Part shown: positions 54,055-64,000 of the stretch, in pieces | Position numbering within the stretch: the first letter of the stretch is position 1 | Layout: each line of letters opens with the position of its first letter | DNA from: Prorocentrum cordatum | Taxonomy: Eukaryota > Sar > Dinophyceae > Prorocentrales > Prorocentraceae | Direction of reading: 5' to 3' | Length of the DNA: 64,000 bases | Assembly (NCBI GenBank): GCA_963575745.1 | Contig: CAUYUJ010007258.1 | Location: forward strand, 260,001 to 324,000 | Notes under the pieces: model-generated | Told to the model about the DNA's origin: nothing | Seen by the model: the letters and a program-made list of their open reading frames with translations, nothing else | Database searches by the model: none | Translations under genes and position numbers: made by a program

Positions 54055-54058
54055 CGTA
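53966..54058 (+). repeat. (GTA)n microsatellite
   Basis: About 28 uninterrupted AGT triplets. Confidence 0.98.
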
Positions 54059-54061
54059 GCC

Positions 54062-54425
54062 TCTGAGGGCGTCTTCGGCGCCTCTTGGGGCCTCTTGGAG
54101 ACATCTTGGGGGCATCTCCTCGTGGGGCCTCTTGGGGGCCTCTTGGAGCCTCTTGGGGCCTCTTGGGGGCCTCTTGGGGGCCTCTTGGGGGCCTCTTGGG
54201 GGCCTCTTGGGGGCCTCTTGGGGGCCTCTTGGGGGCCTCTTGGGGGCCTCTTGGGGCCTCTTGGGGGCCTCTTGGGGGCCTCTTGGAGGCCTCTTGGGAG
54301 GCTCCTGGGGGCCTCTTGGGGCCATCTGGGGGCCTCTTGCGACCTCCTCAGAAGCGCAAAGGAGCGCTGCCCCCTGAGAAGGACAAAATGAGCCAAAAAC
54401 CTTCGTAAAATCAATGATTTTGCCA
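54062..54425 (+). repeat. GGCCTCTTGGGG family block 7 with core
   Basis: About 20 nearly identical GGGGGCCTCTTG units, the most homogeneous block in the window, then the family core near 54385-54420 (AAATGAGCCAAAAACCTTCG, AAAATCAATGATTTTGCC). The AAAATCAA.GATTTTG piece repeats at 54480-54500. Confidence 0.92.
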
Positions 54426-54645
54426 TGAAGGAAGATGAGCGCGGCCCCCTCAGGACGCCAAAATGGGGCCAACACCGTAGTAAAATCAACGATTTTGGCT
54501 TCAAAGAAGAGCAGAGGGGCTAAACTGTATCCCCCCGACGGGGCCAGAATCCTCGTGAGGGTCGTCGTGTTTTGGCCCTCCCAGGAGACAAAAAAGACCC
54601 CCCTGACTACGCCCCGGACTCCCTGTCCAGGGGGAGGGGGTAGGG

Positions 54646-54667
54646 GGAGGGGTAAACCCCTCCCCGA
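54646..54667. repeat. Perfect 9-bp hairpin in a G-run
   Basis: GGGGAGGGG-TAAA-CCCCTCCCC. Confidence 0.85.
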
Positions 54668-54885
54668 AGGGGAAGATGGGGGGTTGAGAACAGAGAGAGC
54701 TCGCTAAACCACTCACGCCCAAAGGGCTGGTGGGATTCGGACTCCTGCTATTTGTGTCTATTTCTTTGTGTGTCCCAGGGCCCCTTCATGCAGGTATCCC
54801 TCGAATCTTGCACTCGCGCTGGGGCCTCAGGATTCTGACCTGCAGGGGTCGGGTTCACGTCTTGCTGCCTGGTGCGCGGACCTCC

Positions 54886-54932
54886 TCCGCCTCCTCCTCC
54901 TCCTCCTCCTCCTCCTCCTCCTCCTCCTCCTG
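54886..54932 (+). repeat. (CCT)n tract
   Basis: CCTCCTCCTCC in intron 8. Confidence 0.95.
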
Positions 54933-55169
54933 GGGGTGGGCGGAGATAAGTGGCAACCTTGAGGAGGGATAGAGTCCAAGGGGTGGGTTGCATCGATCCT
55001 GAGACGTCCACTGATCGCCGATGCGGGCCCGATAGTCCCACCCCGCCCCAGGACCATGAAGAGGGGGAGGAGGGGGGGGTCTCCAATGTTGCGGCGGGGG
55101 AGCAGGCCAGGATGTTCCAGGAGGCATTTCTTGTTTTATGATTCTCCTGTTTGCTTCGGAGGAGGAGAA

Positions 55170-55309
55170 AGTACCCATACTGCTACCCTTCGTTCGTTTT
55201 CGCCTTCGTAGGACTCGTGGGAGGCTCTCGTCGCCACCGCTGGGTGAGACTCGAGATCTTGGCCAGAACGCGCCCTGGCAGAGGTCCAGGGATCAGCGGT
55301 ATCGGTACC
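55170..55309. repeat. GGTACC-ended element (family F2), 140 bp, second copy in intron 8
   Basis: It starts AGTACCCATACTGCTACCC and ends ATCAGCGGTATCGGTACC. Same length and same orientation as 52989-53128. Confidence 0.85.
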
Positions 55310-55401
55310 TTTAGGTTTCCCCACTCTCCCCAGCCCTTCCGAAAAGAGTCCGTTCGGCGCCGAATGGATTTGCATTCGGCGAATCTCCGCGCAAGCGCTG
55401 G

Positions 55402-55468
55402 ATGGGCTCTAATCAGCCGCATGGGCTCTATCCCGCCGAATGGGCTCTAGTTTCGCCAGATGGGCTCT
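55402..55468 (+). repeat. 20-bp repeat ATGGGCTCTA, 4 units
   Basis: ATGGGCTCTAATCAGCCGC, ATGGGCTCTATCCCGCCGA, ATGGGCTCTAGTTTCGCCAG, ATGGGCTCTTT. Confidence 0.9.
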
Positions 55469-55585
55469 TTGAAAAAGGCTTCGCCGAACGTATTTCTTGA
55501 ATTCCGTAGTGAGTTTGAGGATCTTGTTTACGCCTTTCATCTCCCCCCAGCCCCCAGCCGCGAGCGACTTCTGCTGATCGCTCAG

Positions 55586-55635
55586 GTGCGCGTTCCCTCG
55601 GCGGTCAGCGTCGTGTGGATGGCCATCGTTGGAAG
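55586..55635 (+). CDS. BASS/SBF transporter exon (VRVPSAVSVVWMAIVG block), last visible
   Basis: 16 codons, VRVPSAVSVVWMAIVG, plus two bases if the GC donor GGAAG|GCCCAG is used (or one base if the GA donor GTTG|GAAGG is used). It matches the final family helix. The acceptor GATCGCTCAG|GTGCGC follows a C/T-rich stretch. An AGG tract begins 45 bases downstream. The family normally ends within about ten further residues (often .SLAV.W), which must lie on a later exon not identified with confidence. Confidence 0.88.
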
Positions 55636-55677
55636 GCCCAGTTGTGTTTGCGGCCGGGAGCGAAGGATGGACAGAGC

Positions 55678-55915
55678 AGGGAGGAGGAGGAGGAGGAGGA
55701 GGAGGAGGAGGAGGAGGAGGAGGAGGAGGAGGAGGAGGAGGAGGAGGAGGAGGAGGGACGAGGAGGAGGAGGAGGAGGAGCAGGAGGAGGAGGAGGAGGG
55801 GGAGGAGGAGGAGGAGGTGGAGAAAGAGGAGGAGGGGGAGGAGCAGGAGGAGGAGGAGCAGGAGAGGGAGGAGCAGGAGGGGGAGGAGCAGGAGGAGGAG
55901 TCAGGAGGAGGAGGT
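55678..55915 (+). repeat. Long (AGG)n tract downstream of the last visible exon
   Basis: GGAGGAGGAGG with CAGG interruptions. Confidence 0.95.
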
Positions 55916-56231
55916 GGGGGCGTTCGTTAAGGAATGGGCCCAGGAGGCTTCAGGCCCTGGGGGGGTCCTTATCTGATGAGGGCAGCAGTGGTATACATGG
56001 CCGATCCACGATCGGAGTTTCACCGGCTTCCAGACCCTGGATTCCTTATCTGAGGGTTCCTTGTCCAATGCCCCCATCGTAGGCAGAGCAGAGAGGAGGA
56101 TGAGGGATCATGCCTCCGCAGGTCCCTCGAGGTCCCTGGAGGTCCCCAGGGGGCCTACAAGAGGCCTCTAGAGACTAAATAATGACAACATGTTGCCAGC
56201 CTGGACCCCAAACAGTAAGTGGTTGTACTGT

Positions 56232-56490
56232 TGATGTGTAGGCTATGTGGTGCAAGCGCTGTGGTGCGAGCTATGTGGTGTAAGCTATGCGGTGTAAGCT
56301 ATGCGGTGCAAGTTGTGTTGTGCAAGCTATGTGGTGCAAGCACTGTGGTGCAAGCGACGTGGTGCTAACTATTTGGTGTACACTGCATGGCACAACATAT
56401 GTGGTTTCAGCTGTGGTGTGAAAGCTATATGGTGCAATACATGTGGTAAACGCGATGTAGTGCAATTCATGGTGTTCACACCCGCGCGTG
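56232..56490 (+). repeat. 15-bp minisatellite GCTATGTGGTGCAA
   Basis: About 17 units of AAGCTATGTGGTGCA with point changes. Confidence 0.9.
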
Positions 56491-56574
56491 ACCACCACTG
56501 CTCGTACAAACGTCCTACTCACCAACCCGCAACTTGTTGGCAAACTTCATCTCGGCTGAGACAACGACCACGGC

Positions 56575-56667
56575 GATGACGATGATGATGTTGATGTCGG
56601 CAGTGGGGACGATGCCGACGACGACGATTATGATGATTAGTGGTGATGTTGATCATGATGGTGTGGG

Positions 56668-56734
<67 letters not shown>

Positions 56735-56880
56735 GGCGGCGATCATGACGATGCCCCGATGACGCTGGCGGTAATGATGATGACGATGGTGGTCATTGGG
56801 ACGGTGAAGACGTGCGCGCTCGCTAAGCTTTGACCAGGGCGAGTGATGCTCATCACGATGGTAAGAATGATGCTGACGAT
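56575..56880 (+). repeat. (GAT)n-rich microsatellite
   Basis: Perfect GATGATGAT at about 56668-56733, flanked by imperfect GATGAT and ACGATG to 56880. Confidence 0.95.
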
Positions 56881-57139
56881 GATAAAACGATTGTGCTGAT
56901 GAAGATGATGTGGTTGATGTTGAAGTGTTCGTCCGCGGGAATTCTGAGCTTTGCCAGAGTTGAATTGATGATCGATTCGGCATGCGTGGATCATTCGAGA
57001 GAATGGCTAAGCATGACCTGTGTTACTATGATGTAAGCGACTGCGCGCGCAGACTGTTGGCAACCTGTGCGTAACAAACAATATGTTTTGATATGTCGTG
57101 AATGCTAATGCCTTACACGTGCTAGAATATGTCTTCGCT

Positions 57140-57262
57140 GCTCGAATGATTGTGACAAGCGCGCGCAGCGGCCAGTGCATGTGCCCCACATCGTATATTA
57201 TGCAGGAGATTGTGATAAACCGCGTGTTAGATCAATGCATGTGCACCGTATCGTATTTTTAT
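57140..57262 (+). repeat. Tandem duplication of about 60 bp
   Basis: GATTGTGACAAGCGCGC, GCATGTGCCCCACATCGTAT and GATTGTGATAAACCGCG, GCATGTGCACCGTATCGTAT. Confidence 0.7.
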
Positions 57263-57499
57263 TTAGCAAGGAAGGACGAGGGGCTGGGGGTCCGATTCCG
57301 GTTGGTCTGGGCTACTTTCGTCGACCACGCCTACGGCGAATCACCGCCATCCCTTGTCTTTAGGAAGCGCCTATGTGGCCGAACGTTGTGGCCAAAGCTC
57401 GGCCAAGCTATCGGACTGTGTGTTCCTCGAGCAGTTGTGGAAACCTTTCTGAGAACATGTGGGGGGAGGACGAAGAAGAGAAGGAGATGGAAGAAAAAG

Positions 57500-57628
57500 G
57501 AGGACGGCGCCGGGCCCCCCCTGGGCGTTGCCATTGGCGCCGCCCCCAGCGCGTTCCAAGCGCCAAGGAAGGGGCCCCAGTGCCCACCTCAGAACTCCGC
57601 GCGGACCTTCGAAAGGTTCTGTTTGTGT
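57500..57628. repeat. Foldback element family F1, copy 5 (left arm lost)
   Basis: The centre GCGCCGCCCCCAGCGCGTTC and the right arm TCCGCGCGGACCTTCGAAAG remain. The left flank is an AAGAAGG stretch instead of an arm. Confidence 0.6.
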
Positions 57629-57699
57629 CGATTGTGTTCCCCTCAAGTGATGGGACGTGTTCGTGTTCGGCCGGGGGGGTCACACGGACAGGCGGACGT

Positions 57700-57975
57700 T
57701 CTGGTACCCTCCGGCCGACTACCCTCCAGGACCCTCGGTTATCAGAGGTTCTCGAATCGTCCTACGCCGGTGCTTGTCTTCATCCGGCCTTCGTCTCACC
57801 GAGATACGGTAGGTTCGCTCCGTGTCGACGCGGCGGCGATCCCAGCGTGAGCGTTCAAGGTTGAACGCCGCCAGTCGCCTGGAATCGGCGGACATATAAT
57901 GATCTGCGCAATCGGAAGGCCGCGATCGTTCAGGGTGGAACCATCCACGCGGTGTCAGAATCCAACGCCGACGTC
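57700..57975. repeat. Dispersed repeat family F18, copy 3 (partial)
   Basis: ACGGTAGGTTCGCTCCGTGT, GCGGCGATCCCAGCGT and TTCAAGGTTGAACGCC correspond to 44795-44940. The 5' part of the family is weak. Confidence 0.5.
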
Positions 57976-58277
57976 GTCATCACGGCACGGAGTTGCCGCA
58001 CACGAGCCGATCACGCAGCGGCACGCCCTGGAAACAGCCGGCCTCCAGCGTCCTCGCGGTGTACTGGAAGGGGAAGCCGGTCTGAGCAGGGCGGCGGCGA
58101 CCGCGCGGCGGGCAGCGGCCGGGGCTCTTCCGCTGTGGCCGAGTTGGCCTGTGCCTTGTCAGGCACGACCTCGACAGGGGCGCCGGCAGCATGCTTGTCT
58201 GGGGAGCCGCCAGAGCCTGCGGGCACAGTCGGCGGCGAGGTCCGCAGCCCACCCTCGCCAGTCAAGGATGCTGGCGG

Positions 58278-58356
58278 CTCATCGGCGGCGGGGGTAGGGT
58301 TCGGAATTCGTCGAGCATGCAGCGAGATCCGAACCGTACCCCCGCCGCCCATCGAT
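58278..58356. repeat. Dispersed repeat family F17, foldback copy
   Basis: GGCGGCGGGGGTAGGGTTCG pairs with CGAACCGTACCCCCGCCGCC. Confidence 0.75.
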
Positions 58357-58775
58357 CGAGATGAGTCGATGTGTTGGCGGCAAGCGAGGGGGGGAAGTGA
58401 GGAGGAGAAGGCATTCTCGGAAGGCGGCGGGACTTCTCAGAAGAGATCGCGCATTCTGAGAGGTTTTCTCTGTCTTTGGGGAAGGTTTAGGTAACTTTCA
58501 GAAGGCTGGGGGACTTCCGAACCTTTCTAAGGTGGCCCGCCCCCTCTCACTTCCCCCTGGGCGCGCCGCCGACTGGAGGAGAATCGACGGATTGGGGGAA
58601 ATAGGGTCCGGGAAGCCGCTGTGTCTTTTCTTTGGCCCTCGCTCGTTTGTCTTCTCGGGCTATCGTTCGGCCTGGTGTTGCCGAGAGTCAGCGCCTGACC
58701 CCAACCCACGTCCAGAACAAGCAAAAGAGTCCGGACGTCGCCACCCACACCGACCTCGGACGTCCGCAGACGGTC

Positions 58776-58862
58776 GCTTCCTGTTGGCGCGGGGCCCCCT
58801 TCCCCGCACCCCTGGGCGGCGCCTTCTGCTAAGCCCCAAGCGCTGCGCGCACCAGGGGGGTC
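58776..58862. repeat. Foldback element family F1, partial copy
   Basis: CCCCTGGGCGGCGCC and CCAAGCGCTGCGCGCACCAG resemble the F1 centre. The arms are not clear. Confidence 0.4.
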
Positions 58863-59100
58863 AGAGCGGGGGCGTATCCATGAGCCCAGCCAGGGGCAAC
58901 GTCAGGGGGGGCTCAGGGGGAATGCATCAACTACGAACTTCACATGCATCGCCGATAGGGGCCTGATAGCCCACCCCACCCAGGAACGTTTTCGGGTTCG
59001 CTGTCGGGGGCCTGTCGCCGATCTGACGGCGATGTATCGCCGATTCCAGGTCAATGTTTCCCCCGCTGAGCCGGTCCCCCCCCCAACGTTCCCTTCGTGT

Positions 59101-59240
59101 GATGGCCAGGTTTCCCACCACCACTATCATAGGTAGGAGAGGGAGGAGGGGGAGAAGGAGGAGGAGGAGGAGGGGGACCTCCCCATTCTCCCTTCGCCCG
59201 CGTCCTACCTACGGTAGTGGTGGTGGAAAATTTGCCCATC
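59101..59240. repeat. Foldback element family F4 with an AGG tract in the loop, copy 2
   Basis: GATGGCCAGGTTTCCCACCA and CCACTATCATAGGTAGGA pair with GTCCTACCTACGGTAGTGG and TGGTGGAAAATTTGCCCATC. The loop is GGGAGGAGGGGGAGAAGGAG and similar. Confidence 0.85.
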
Positions 59241-59373
59241 CGCCGCTTGGGGGACCGATCTTCGGGGACCTCAGCAGGCGGTGGATGGGGAGGTATTCGG
59301 GTCCTGTGGGGCCAAGGGATAGCCACAGCCACCGCCTGCCGCGATGCCCGAAGATCGATTCCCCGGGCGGTAG

Positions 59374-59531
59374 TTTTAAGTCGGGCATGTCCCTCTACAG
59401 GAGGAGTATTCAAGAATAGGAAGAAAAGTCTGGGGACCATCTTTCGAATATGTTTTGAAGTATGGTTGAACATGTTTTGAATATTCATTCCTCCAAAATC
59501 CGCCCATAGAAGGACATGCCCGACCTAACAG
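59374..59531. repeat. GTCGGGC-ended element (family F3), copy 3
   Basis: TTTTAAGTCGGGCATGTCCC and CTCTACAGGAGGAGTATTCA pair with GAATATTCATTCCTCC and GGACATGCCCGACCTAACAG. Confidence 0.85.
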
Positions 59532-60066
59532 TAGTTGTGGACATGTCCCCGCCTCGCAGGGAGGGGTGCGGGGAGGTGTCCAGCACTGGTGGAGACATCG
59601 TCCGCGGACGTCCTGAGCGTGTGCTCATGTGAGCGACGGAAGATATCGGGGTCATCTGCGCCGACGTTGGCGCGTAAGCTGCCCACGTAAGGTCGCGCGT
59701 GCGCGCCCTCGCTTCAAACGTGGCTTGCCGTGCGGGCGGCCCGCGACAGCCACCGCGGAAGGTCGCTACGTCATCTCGCGTAAGACTCGTTTTGAATCGT
59801 CGCTCATGTGGCGGTGTGGCTCCCCACTGTCGCCCTTGGGAGGCGGATCCGCAAGCAGTTTTCGCAGCATGTTGCAGGGTGCATTGGCACCGTATCATAA
59901 TTGGCACGGGCAGGCGTCTCTCGCGCACCCCTTCGCTTTCTCACTCACTGACCCTTTGTTCCGCCCGCACTGAGCTTTGGTTCGTTCCCACGTGTTCCAG
60001 CATTCCGACGAAGGCACCTGTACACCACCGCCGTGCCATGCCAGGGCCGTCCTGGGCCCCCGGATG

Positions 60067-60111
60067 GTGTATAGACGACCCTCCTGGCCTCGGCCAGGAT
60101 GGCGTATACAC
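60067..60111. repeat. Hairpin
   Basis: GTGTATAGACGACCCTCCTG-GCC and its partner GGCCAGGATGGCGTATACAC around TC. TGTATAG also recurs at 60136. Confidence 0.8.
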
Positions 60112-60284
60112 TTTGCCAGGGCCAGGACGGCCCAGTGTATAGATTCCGTCTGCGTAAGCACGTGCGCGGGTGCTCCTCGCGGCCTCGATGTGAGACCGCG
60201 CAACTTGGCCTGGTCAGCGTTGTCGTACAGGTCATTGAGGAGCAGCCTGCTGGGCACGAGGATGTGTCGAGTAGGGAAGGGGAG

Positions 60285-60368
60285 GAGGAAGAAAAACGAC
60301 AGGGGTTAAAGGAGGAGGGAATCATAGAAGGAGCGAGTAGGAGGAGGAGGAGGAGGAGGAGGAAGATG

Positions 60369-60405
<37 letters not shown>

Positions 60406-60457
60406 GGAGGAGGAGGAGGAGGAGGAGGAGGAGGAGGAGGAGGAGGAGGAGGAAAGG
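60285..60457 (+). repeat. (AGG)n with (GAT)n core
   Basis: AGGAGG, then GATGATGAT (60369-60402), then AGGAGG. Confidence 0.95.
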
Positions 60458-60901
60458 GGGAGCATTATGAGGGAGGAGGAGAAAGGAGGAGGAGAGGGGA
60501 AAAGGAACAGGGAGGACCTTTCGGGATCATCTGGCCCAATACCAAACAGCCACAGTGTATGTAGCTGCAGGAGTGGCTGTTTTGACCCGCCATGCCCTTC
60601 CCAATGCGTCTCGCGCTGGTGGAATAGGACCGTCCCTCCCGCTCCATGTACACCGCTGGCATTCACCCGCAAGCTCAACCAGTCACGCAAACAAGCACCG
60701 TGACCGTGCAGCCTTTGTCGACCAGTGCCCTTCGCACTGCTTTTGGTGGACGAGCACGACGACCCACCAGTTCCGAGGCAAATCCAGCTGGCCCGCAAAA
60801 ATTGCCATTCGGTCGCAGAACCTCGCCGCAGAGCCCGCACAGATTATTCGCGCCGACGACCCGTGCTCGCGGAGTCGTGCGCGGGCATGTGGACGACGTC
60901 C

Positions 60902-61345
60902 TGCGCCTTCGCGTTGGCCGTGGGATGGGCTTCCCCTGCCCCCTTCCATCCTCCTCCTCCTCCTCCTCCTTTTCCTCCTCCTCCTCCTCCTCATTCTCCT
61001 CCTCCTCCTCCTCCTCCTTCTCCTCCGCCTTCGCGTTGGCCGTGGGATGGGCTTCTCCTCCTCCTCCTCCTCCTTTTCCTGCCCCCTTCCCATCCCCGGC
61101 CCGCGCTCGGAGCATCTTCAATAACAGGGCGCTTCGGGTGGTCCTGCCGCGGTTTTGCCGCGGTCCTCGCCGCAGGGCTCGTCCTCCTCCCATGCCTACT
61201 CGTCGGAGGCCGCGTGCCTGCCCGATGACGAAACTCGGACGGCCAAGGATTGGAGAATGGCGACAGGCGTGGGATTTCTACCCTTGTAGGGGAAGGCGGA
61301 CGGCTCCCCGCTCCGGGTTGCAAGCCTTCGCGTTGGCGGTCTAGA
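60902..61345 (+). repeat. Three copies of GCCTTCGCGTTGGC around a CCT tract
   Basis: GCGCCTTCGCGTTGGCCGTG with GGATGGGCTTC near 60903 and 61027, and GCCTTCGCGTTGGCGGTCTAG near 61325. A CCT tract (60945-61080) is interrupted by the second copy. Confidence 0.8.
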
Positions 61346-62333
61346 GCGTGGAGCAATATTTCCGTGACTGACCATGAGCCATTGGTCAAGCCGTGGTCCA
61401 AGCATCGATTCCGCGAGAGGTAGGGTGCGAACCGGGAAATGTGGTTTGGTATTCGCGTGGGGCTACGAAGTGGTCCACGGAAGTGGCCTTAAGGGCCTTG
61501 CAATGAATCCCTTCACGCAGTGACGAAGCCCCGCACAGTGGCGTTGACTTGGGAGGCCACTTTTAATCAAGGGAAATACTCTGGCTGATGAGGAGGCGGG
61601 GCTGGCGGCGGGTGGGAAGTGGGCGACATCGGTGACTTCAGGGGGGCTTAGCACGGACCATTGGGATGCCTTTGCGCCCCGGTCCGAACGCGCGCCAGCA
61701 TGTCCCTGGCATTGGCAACAGAGGCCGACCCATGGCTGTCAGACGAGCGCCTCCGTCTAGACTCAGAGCGGCCACAGCTATTTCGAGCCGCCGCCGGGAC
61801 AGAGCGGGGGGCAAGTGACAGCGCGGCCAGGCCAGAGCAAGGTAGCGGTGCCAGCGTCCAGAATCATCCGCGCGGCCTGCACGACCTGTCGCGCCCCCCC
61901 CCCATCCCCTGCCTGATGGCGGCGTTGCGGGGGCAATGTGCAGGAGCGCTCTGGCGGCAAGCAGAAACGCACACCCGCCGCACGCAGGGCAGACATGGGC
62001 GCGCCACCCCATGAGTTGCTGCGCCGCGCGCGGGGGGCGCGCGACAGTGGGCGGCAGGCGCCTGGCACCAGAATGCGAAGGGCTCGCTCGCAAGGGCAAT
62101 GAGATATGAAGCCGCGTCGAGGGAGGCCAGTGCCCTCGCAGAGAGGAGGCCGCGGCTGGCGAGCGGGGCCCCAGCCGCGCCCCTGGGGGGCGCGGGCGGC
62201 CCGTCCGCCATCGCAGTTGGCCCCGACCCCCCGTTGGGGGGGGCGGGCGGCTGGTCGTCGCGGCACGGCGGTGACTAGGCCCGGCCCTGGTCCTGCCAGG
62301 GTTTGGGCCCCATCGCGCGGAGGCCGTCTTCGC

Positions 62334-62353
62334 CCCCCCCCCCCCCCCCCCCC
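62334..62353 (+). repeat. Poly-C run
   Basis: About 20 C in a row within GC-rich sequence. Confidence 0.9.
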
Positions 62354-63579
62354 TCGCGGGCGATCCTCCTGTGGTGCTCGCAGAGTTTAGAAGGGCCCCC
62401 CCCACCTCCTCCTCTTTGACGTTGCGCGGACGTAGGTCAGCGACTGCTGCATTCTAAGTGTATTGCAACAGAATGAGAAGTTACCGGCTCAGAAAAATAG
62501 CCAACATGTTATGCTCGGCGGGCGCGGCAGCAAAATTGATAGCAAAGAGCGGCGAAAAGAGCACTGGGGCCGAGTGGCCATGGGGCACGCGCCCGCCAGG
62601 CCGGATGGCGGAGCGGGGAAGGGCAACCTGTCTGCGCCAAGGTCCATGACATGATAGACCCAGGGGTGGGAGCCGAAAAGAGCGCGCGAAATACGCGTGC
62701 AAAATGCTGGCCTACAATTATTTGTCCGGCGATGTCGGGCACCCAGCATATAAGGGCGAGGATCGCCCCCCCCCCCCCCTGCCCCATCCGGCTCACCGCC
62801 CAATGCAAGGACATGAGCGAACAGACGCACGAGAGCGAATAAAACGTGGCACAGGCGGCACGAGGAATAGGAATAGCTAGGAGGAGTCGGCTTGCAGGGG
62901 GGGCGGGCGCGGGGGGGGCGCCAACGACCGCGCCGATTCCATCGCGGCCCGCTGCCCCTTCCCGGGACTCTCAGGAATCCTCCGGGCCCAGTCGGCATCG
63001 CAGTCGGCGCCGGCGTCGCGTCGCCCGCGAGCGCCAGCCGGCGGGCGGGCCGACCTTGTTGCGCATGTTTGGCGCGAGAGACCCGCGCGGGCCTCGCGCT
63101 GTGCCCGCGCCTCAGGGCGAGGGCCCAGGCCCTTGCAGCCTCCCGCGTTGACGCGATGGCCTCGCGCGCGGCCGTTCGGTCCGGTTCCGCGCACTTCTCA
63201 TGCGAGAACGCAAAGCGCCCCATACTGCTCGCGCGCTGTGCGCGCTGAGCACTGGGATGCAGTTGCGACGGCCGCGCGTTCAATTGGAAACCGCAACACG
63301 AGTTTCCATTCCCGCGCGCGGGGCGGGGCATGAACTTACAGATGCGCCGACGGTCGAGAACTCGCGCGCGCGCGCGCGCGCCCGCGCCTGCCATGTTGGG
63401 CGCGCGCGCTGGGCCCAGAAATCTGCGGCTCGGCCGCCCGATGCGCCCCAAAAATCGCTCCGCCTCCCCCCCCGCCCCCCTCCCCTTCAAAACTCTTCCG
63501 CGCTCCTGGAAAAACCGCGCCGCCGAGGCGGGAGCTCGGGCCGCGGCCCGATGGTCCCCGGGGCGCAGGGGAATCAGCG

Positions 63580-63740
63580 GAATCAGTACATAATCAAAAC
63601 AGAATCGGCACAACTGCGACCCCTGATTCTAGCGGAATCAAAAGAGTCAGTACGGAATCAATGCGGAATCAAAGGAGGAATCGGCGATGGAACCAGTATC
63701 GGCCAGAACGGGGAAGTAGGCCAGAATCGGTGCCAGAACC
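63580..63740 (+). repeat. Degenerate GGAATCA repeats
   Basis: CGGAATCAGTACATAATCAA, CGGAATCAATGCGGAATCAA and GGAGGAATCGG at irregular spacing of about 9 to 19 bases. Confidence 0.65.
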
Positions 63741-64000
63741 CATGGAGAGAGGCCTTTTTCCCGCGAGTTCATTGCGGGGGGTCCGCGGCGCGGGCGCGCC
63801 GCGCGACTTCGCTGGTTCAGCGAGGCGCGCAGTCGGCGTTCAGAGTGAACAGGTTGTTTTCAGGGCGATATCCTGGCGGCGCGCTGGCGCATTGCTCATG
63901 TGCGCATTCCTGGCGGGCTGTTTGAGGGCGACCCCGCAATGTCGGCCGAATGGCCCGCAAGTACCGCGCGGCCGATCGCGCGCCCCATGCGGTCACGTCG

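Larger units (their letters stand above)
52864..55585 (+). other. Intron 8 of the transporter gene (GC...AG)
   Basis: It contains two F2 elements near its two ends, three different satellite arrays in a row (53665-54340), a short CCT tract, and a 20-bp repeat just before the exon. The stretch 53130-53660 shows no gene. Confidence 0.85.
55636..64000 (+). other. Downstream of the last visible exon: last intron and/or 3' flank
   Basis: It holds repeats and foldback copies to about 61100. The stretches 56990-57480, 57630-57700, 58560-58770, 61340-62330 and 62350-63590 contain no recognised gene. From about 61640 on the DNA is very GC-rich, with long frames on both strands that show no motif. Two weak terminal-exon candidates are discussed under findings. 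Confidence 0.4.

Noticed and set aside
61638-63613. Long minus-strand frames of 255 and 374 residues
   Set aside because: GC-rich DNA has few stops; no motif, and competing frames exist on both strands.

Overview
The window looks like nuclear DNA of a dinoflagellate, most like a Prorocentrum-type genome. The evidence is GC-rich sequence crowded with simple repeats, exons of 28 to 112 bases in introns of 1 to 18 kb, mostly GC 5' splice sites with AG|G acceptors, and decayed retroelements whose motifs I know from dinoflagellate predicted proteins. No search was run; family calls rest on motif recognition and on whether exons join in frame.

One cellular gene is visible, on the + strand, from at least 518 to 55635. 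Nine exons plus a candidate micro-exon (518-566, 3994-4080, 12393-12420?, 21441-21531, 23049-23160, 24247-24309, 42577-42676, 45608-45666, 52789-52863, 55586-55635) join in phase, apart from one gap where a short exon is missing. They encode a bile acid:sodium symporter (BASS/SBF) family membrane transporter. The 5' end, one short exon between 24309 and 42577, and the last exon were not found. Almost everything else is intron of this gene or sequence 3' of the last visible exon.

Layout. Intron 1 (567-3993) holds small satellites, foldback copies and CCT tracts. Intron 2 (4081-21440) holds a dead antisense LINE (about 4560-11735, endonuclease, reverse transcriptase, RNase H remnants), then satellites and AGG tracts. 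Introns 3 and 4 are short. Intron 5 (24310-42576) carries a decayed tyrosine-recombinase-type (DIRS/PAT-like) retroelement at 26041-32398 with split direct repeats, then an inverted array, minisatellites and a cluster of foldback elements. Introns 6 to 8 (42677-55585) are mosaics of foldback elements, CCT tracts and satellites. From 55636 to 64000 there are more repeats and a very GC-rich stretch with no recognisable gene.

Three themes stand out. First, long (AGG)n tracts lie toward the 5' part and long (CCT)n tracts toward the 3' part of introns, often right beside exons; the two could pair in the pre-mRNA. Second, there are many 90-170 bp foldback or terminal-inverted-repeat elements in several families, some with AGG tracts in the loop and one family with GT...AG ends. 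Third, the transporter seems to keep the first sodium site of the family but to replace key glutamines of the second. No tRNA, rRNA, spliced-leader gene, CRISPR array or bacterial-type operon was seen.
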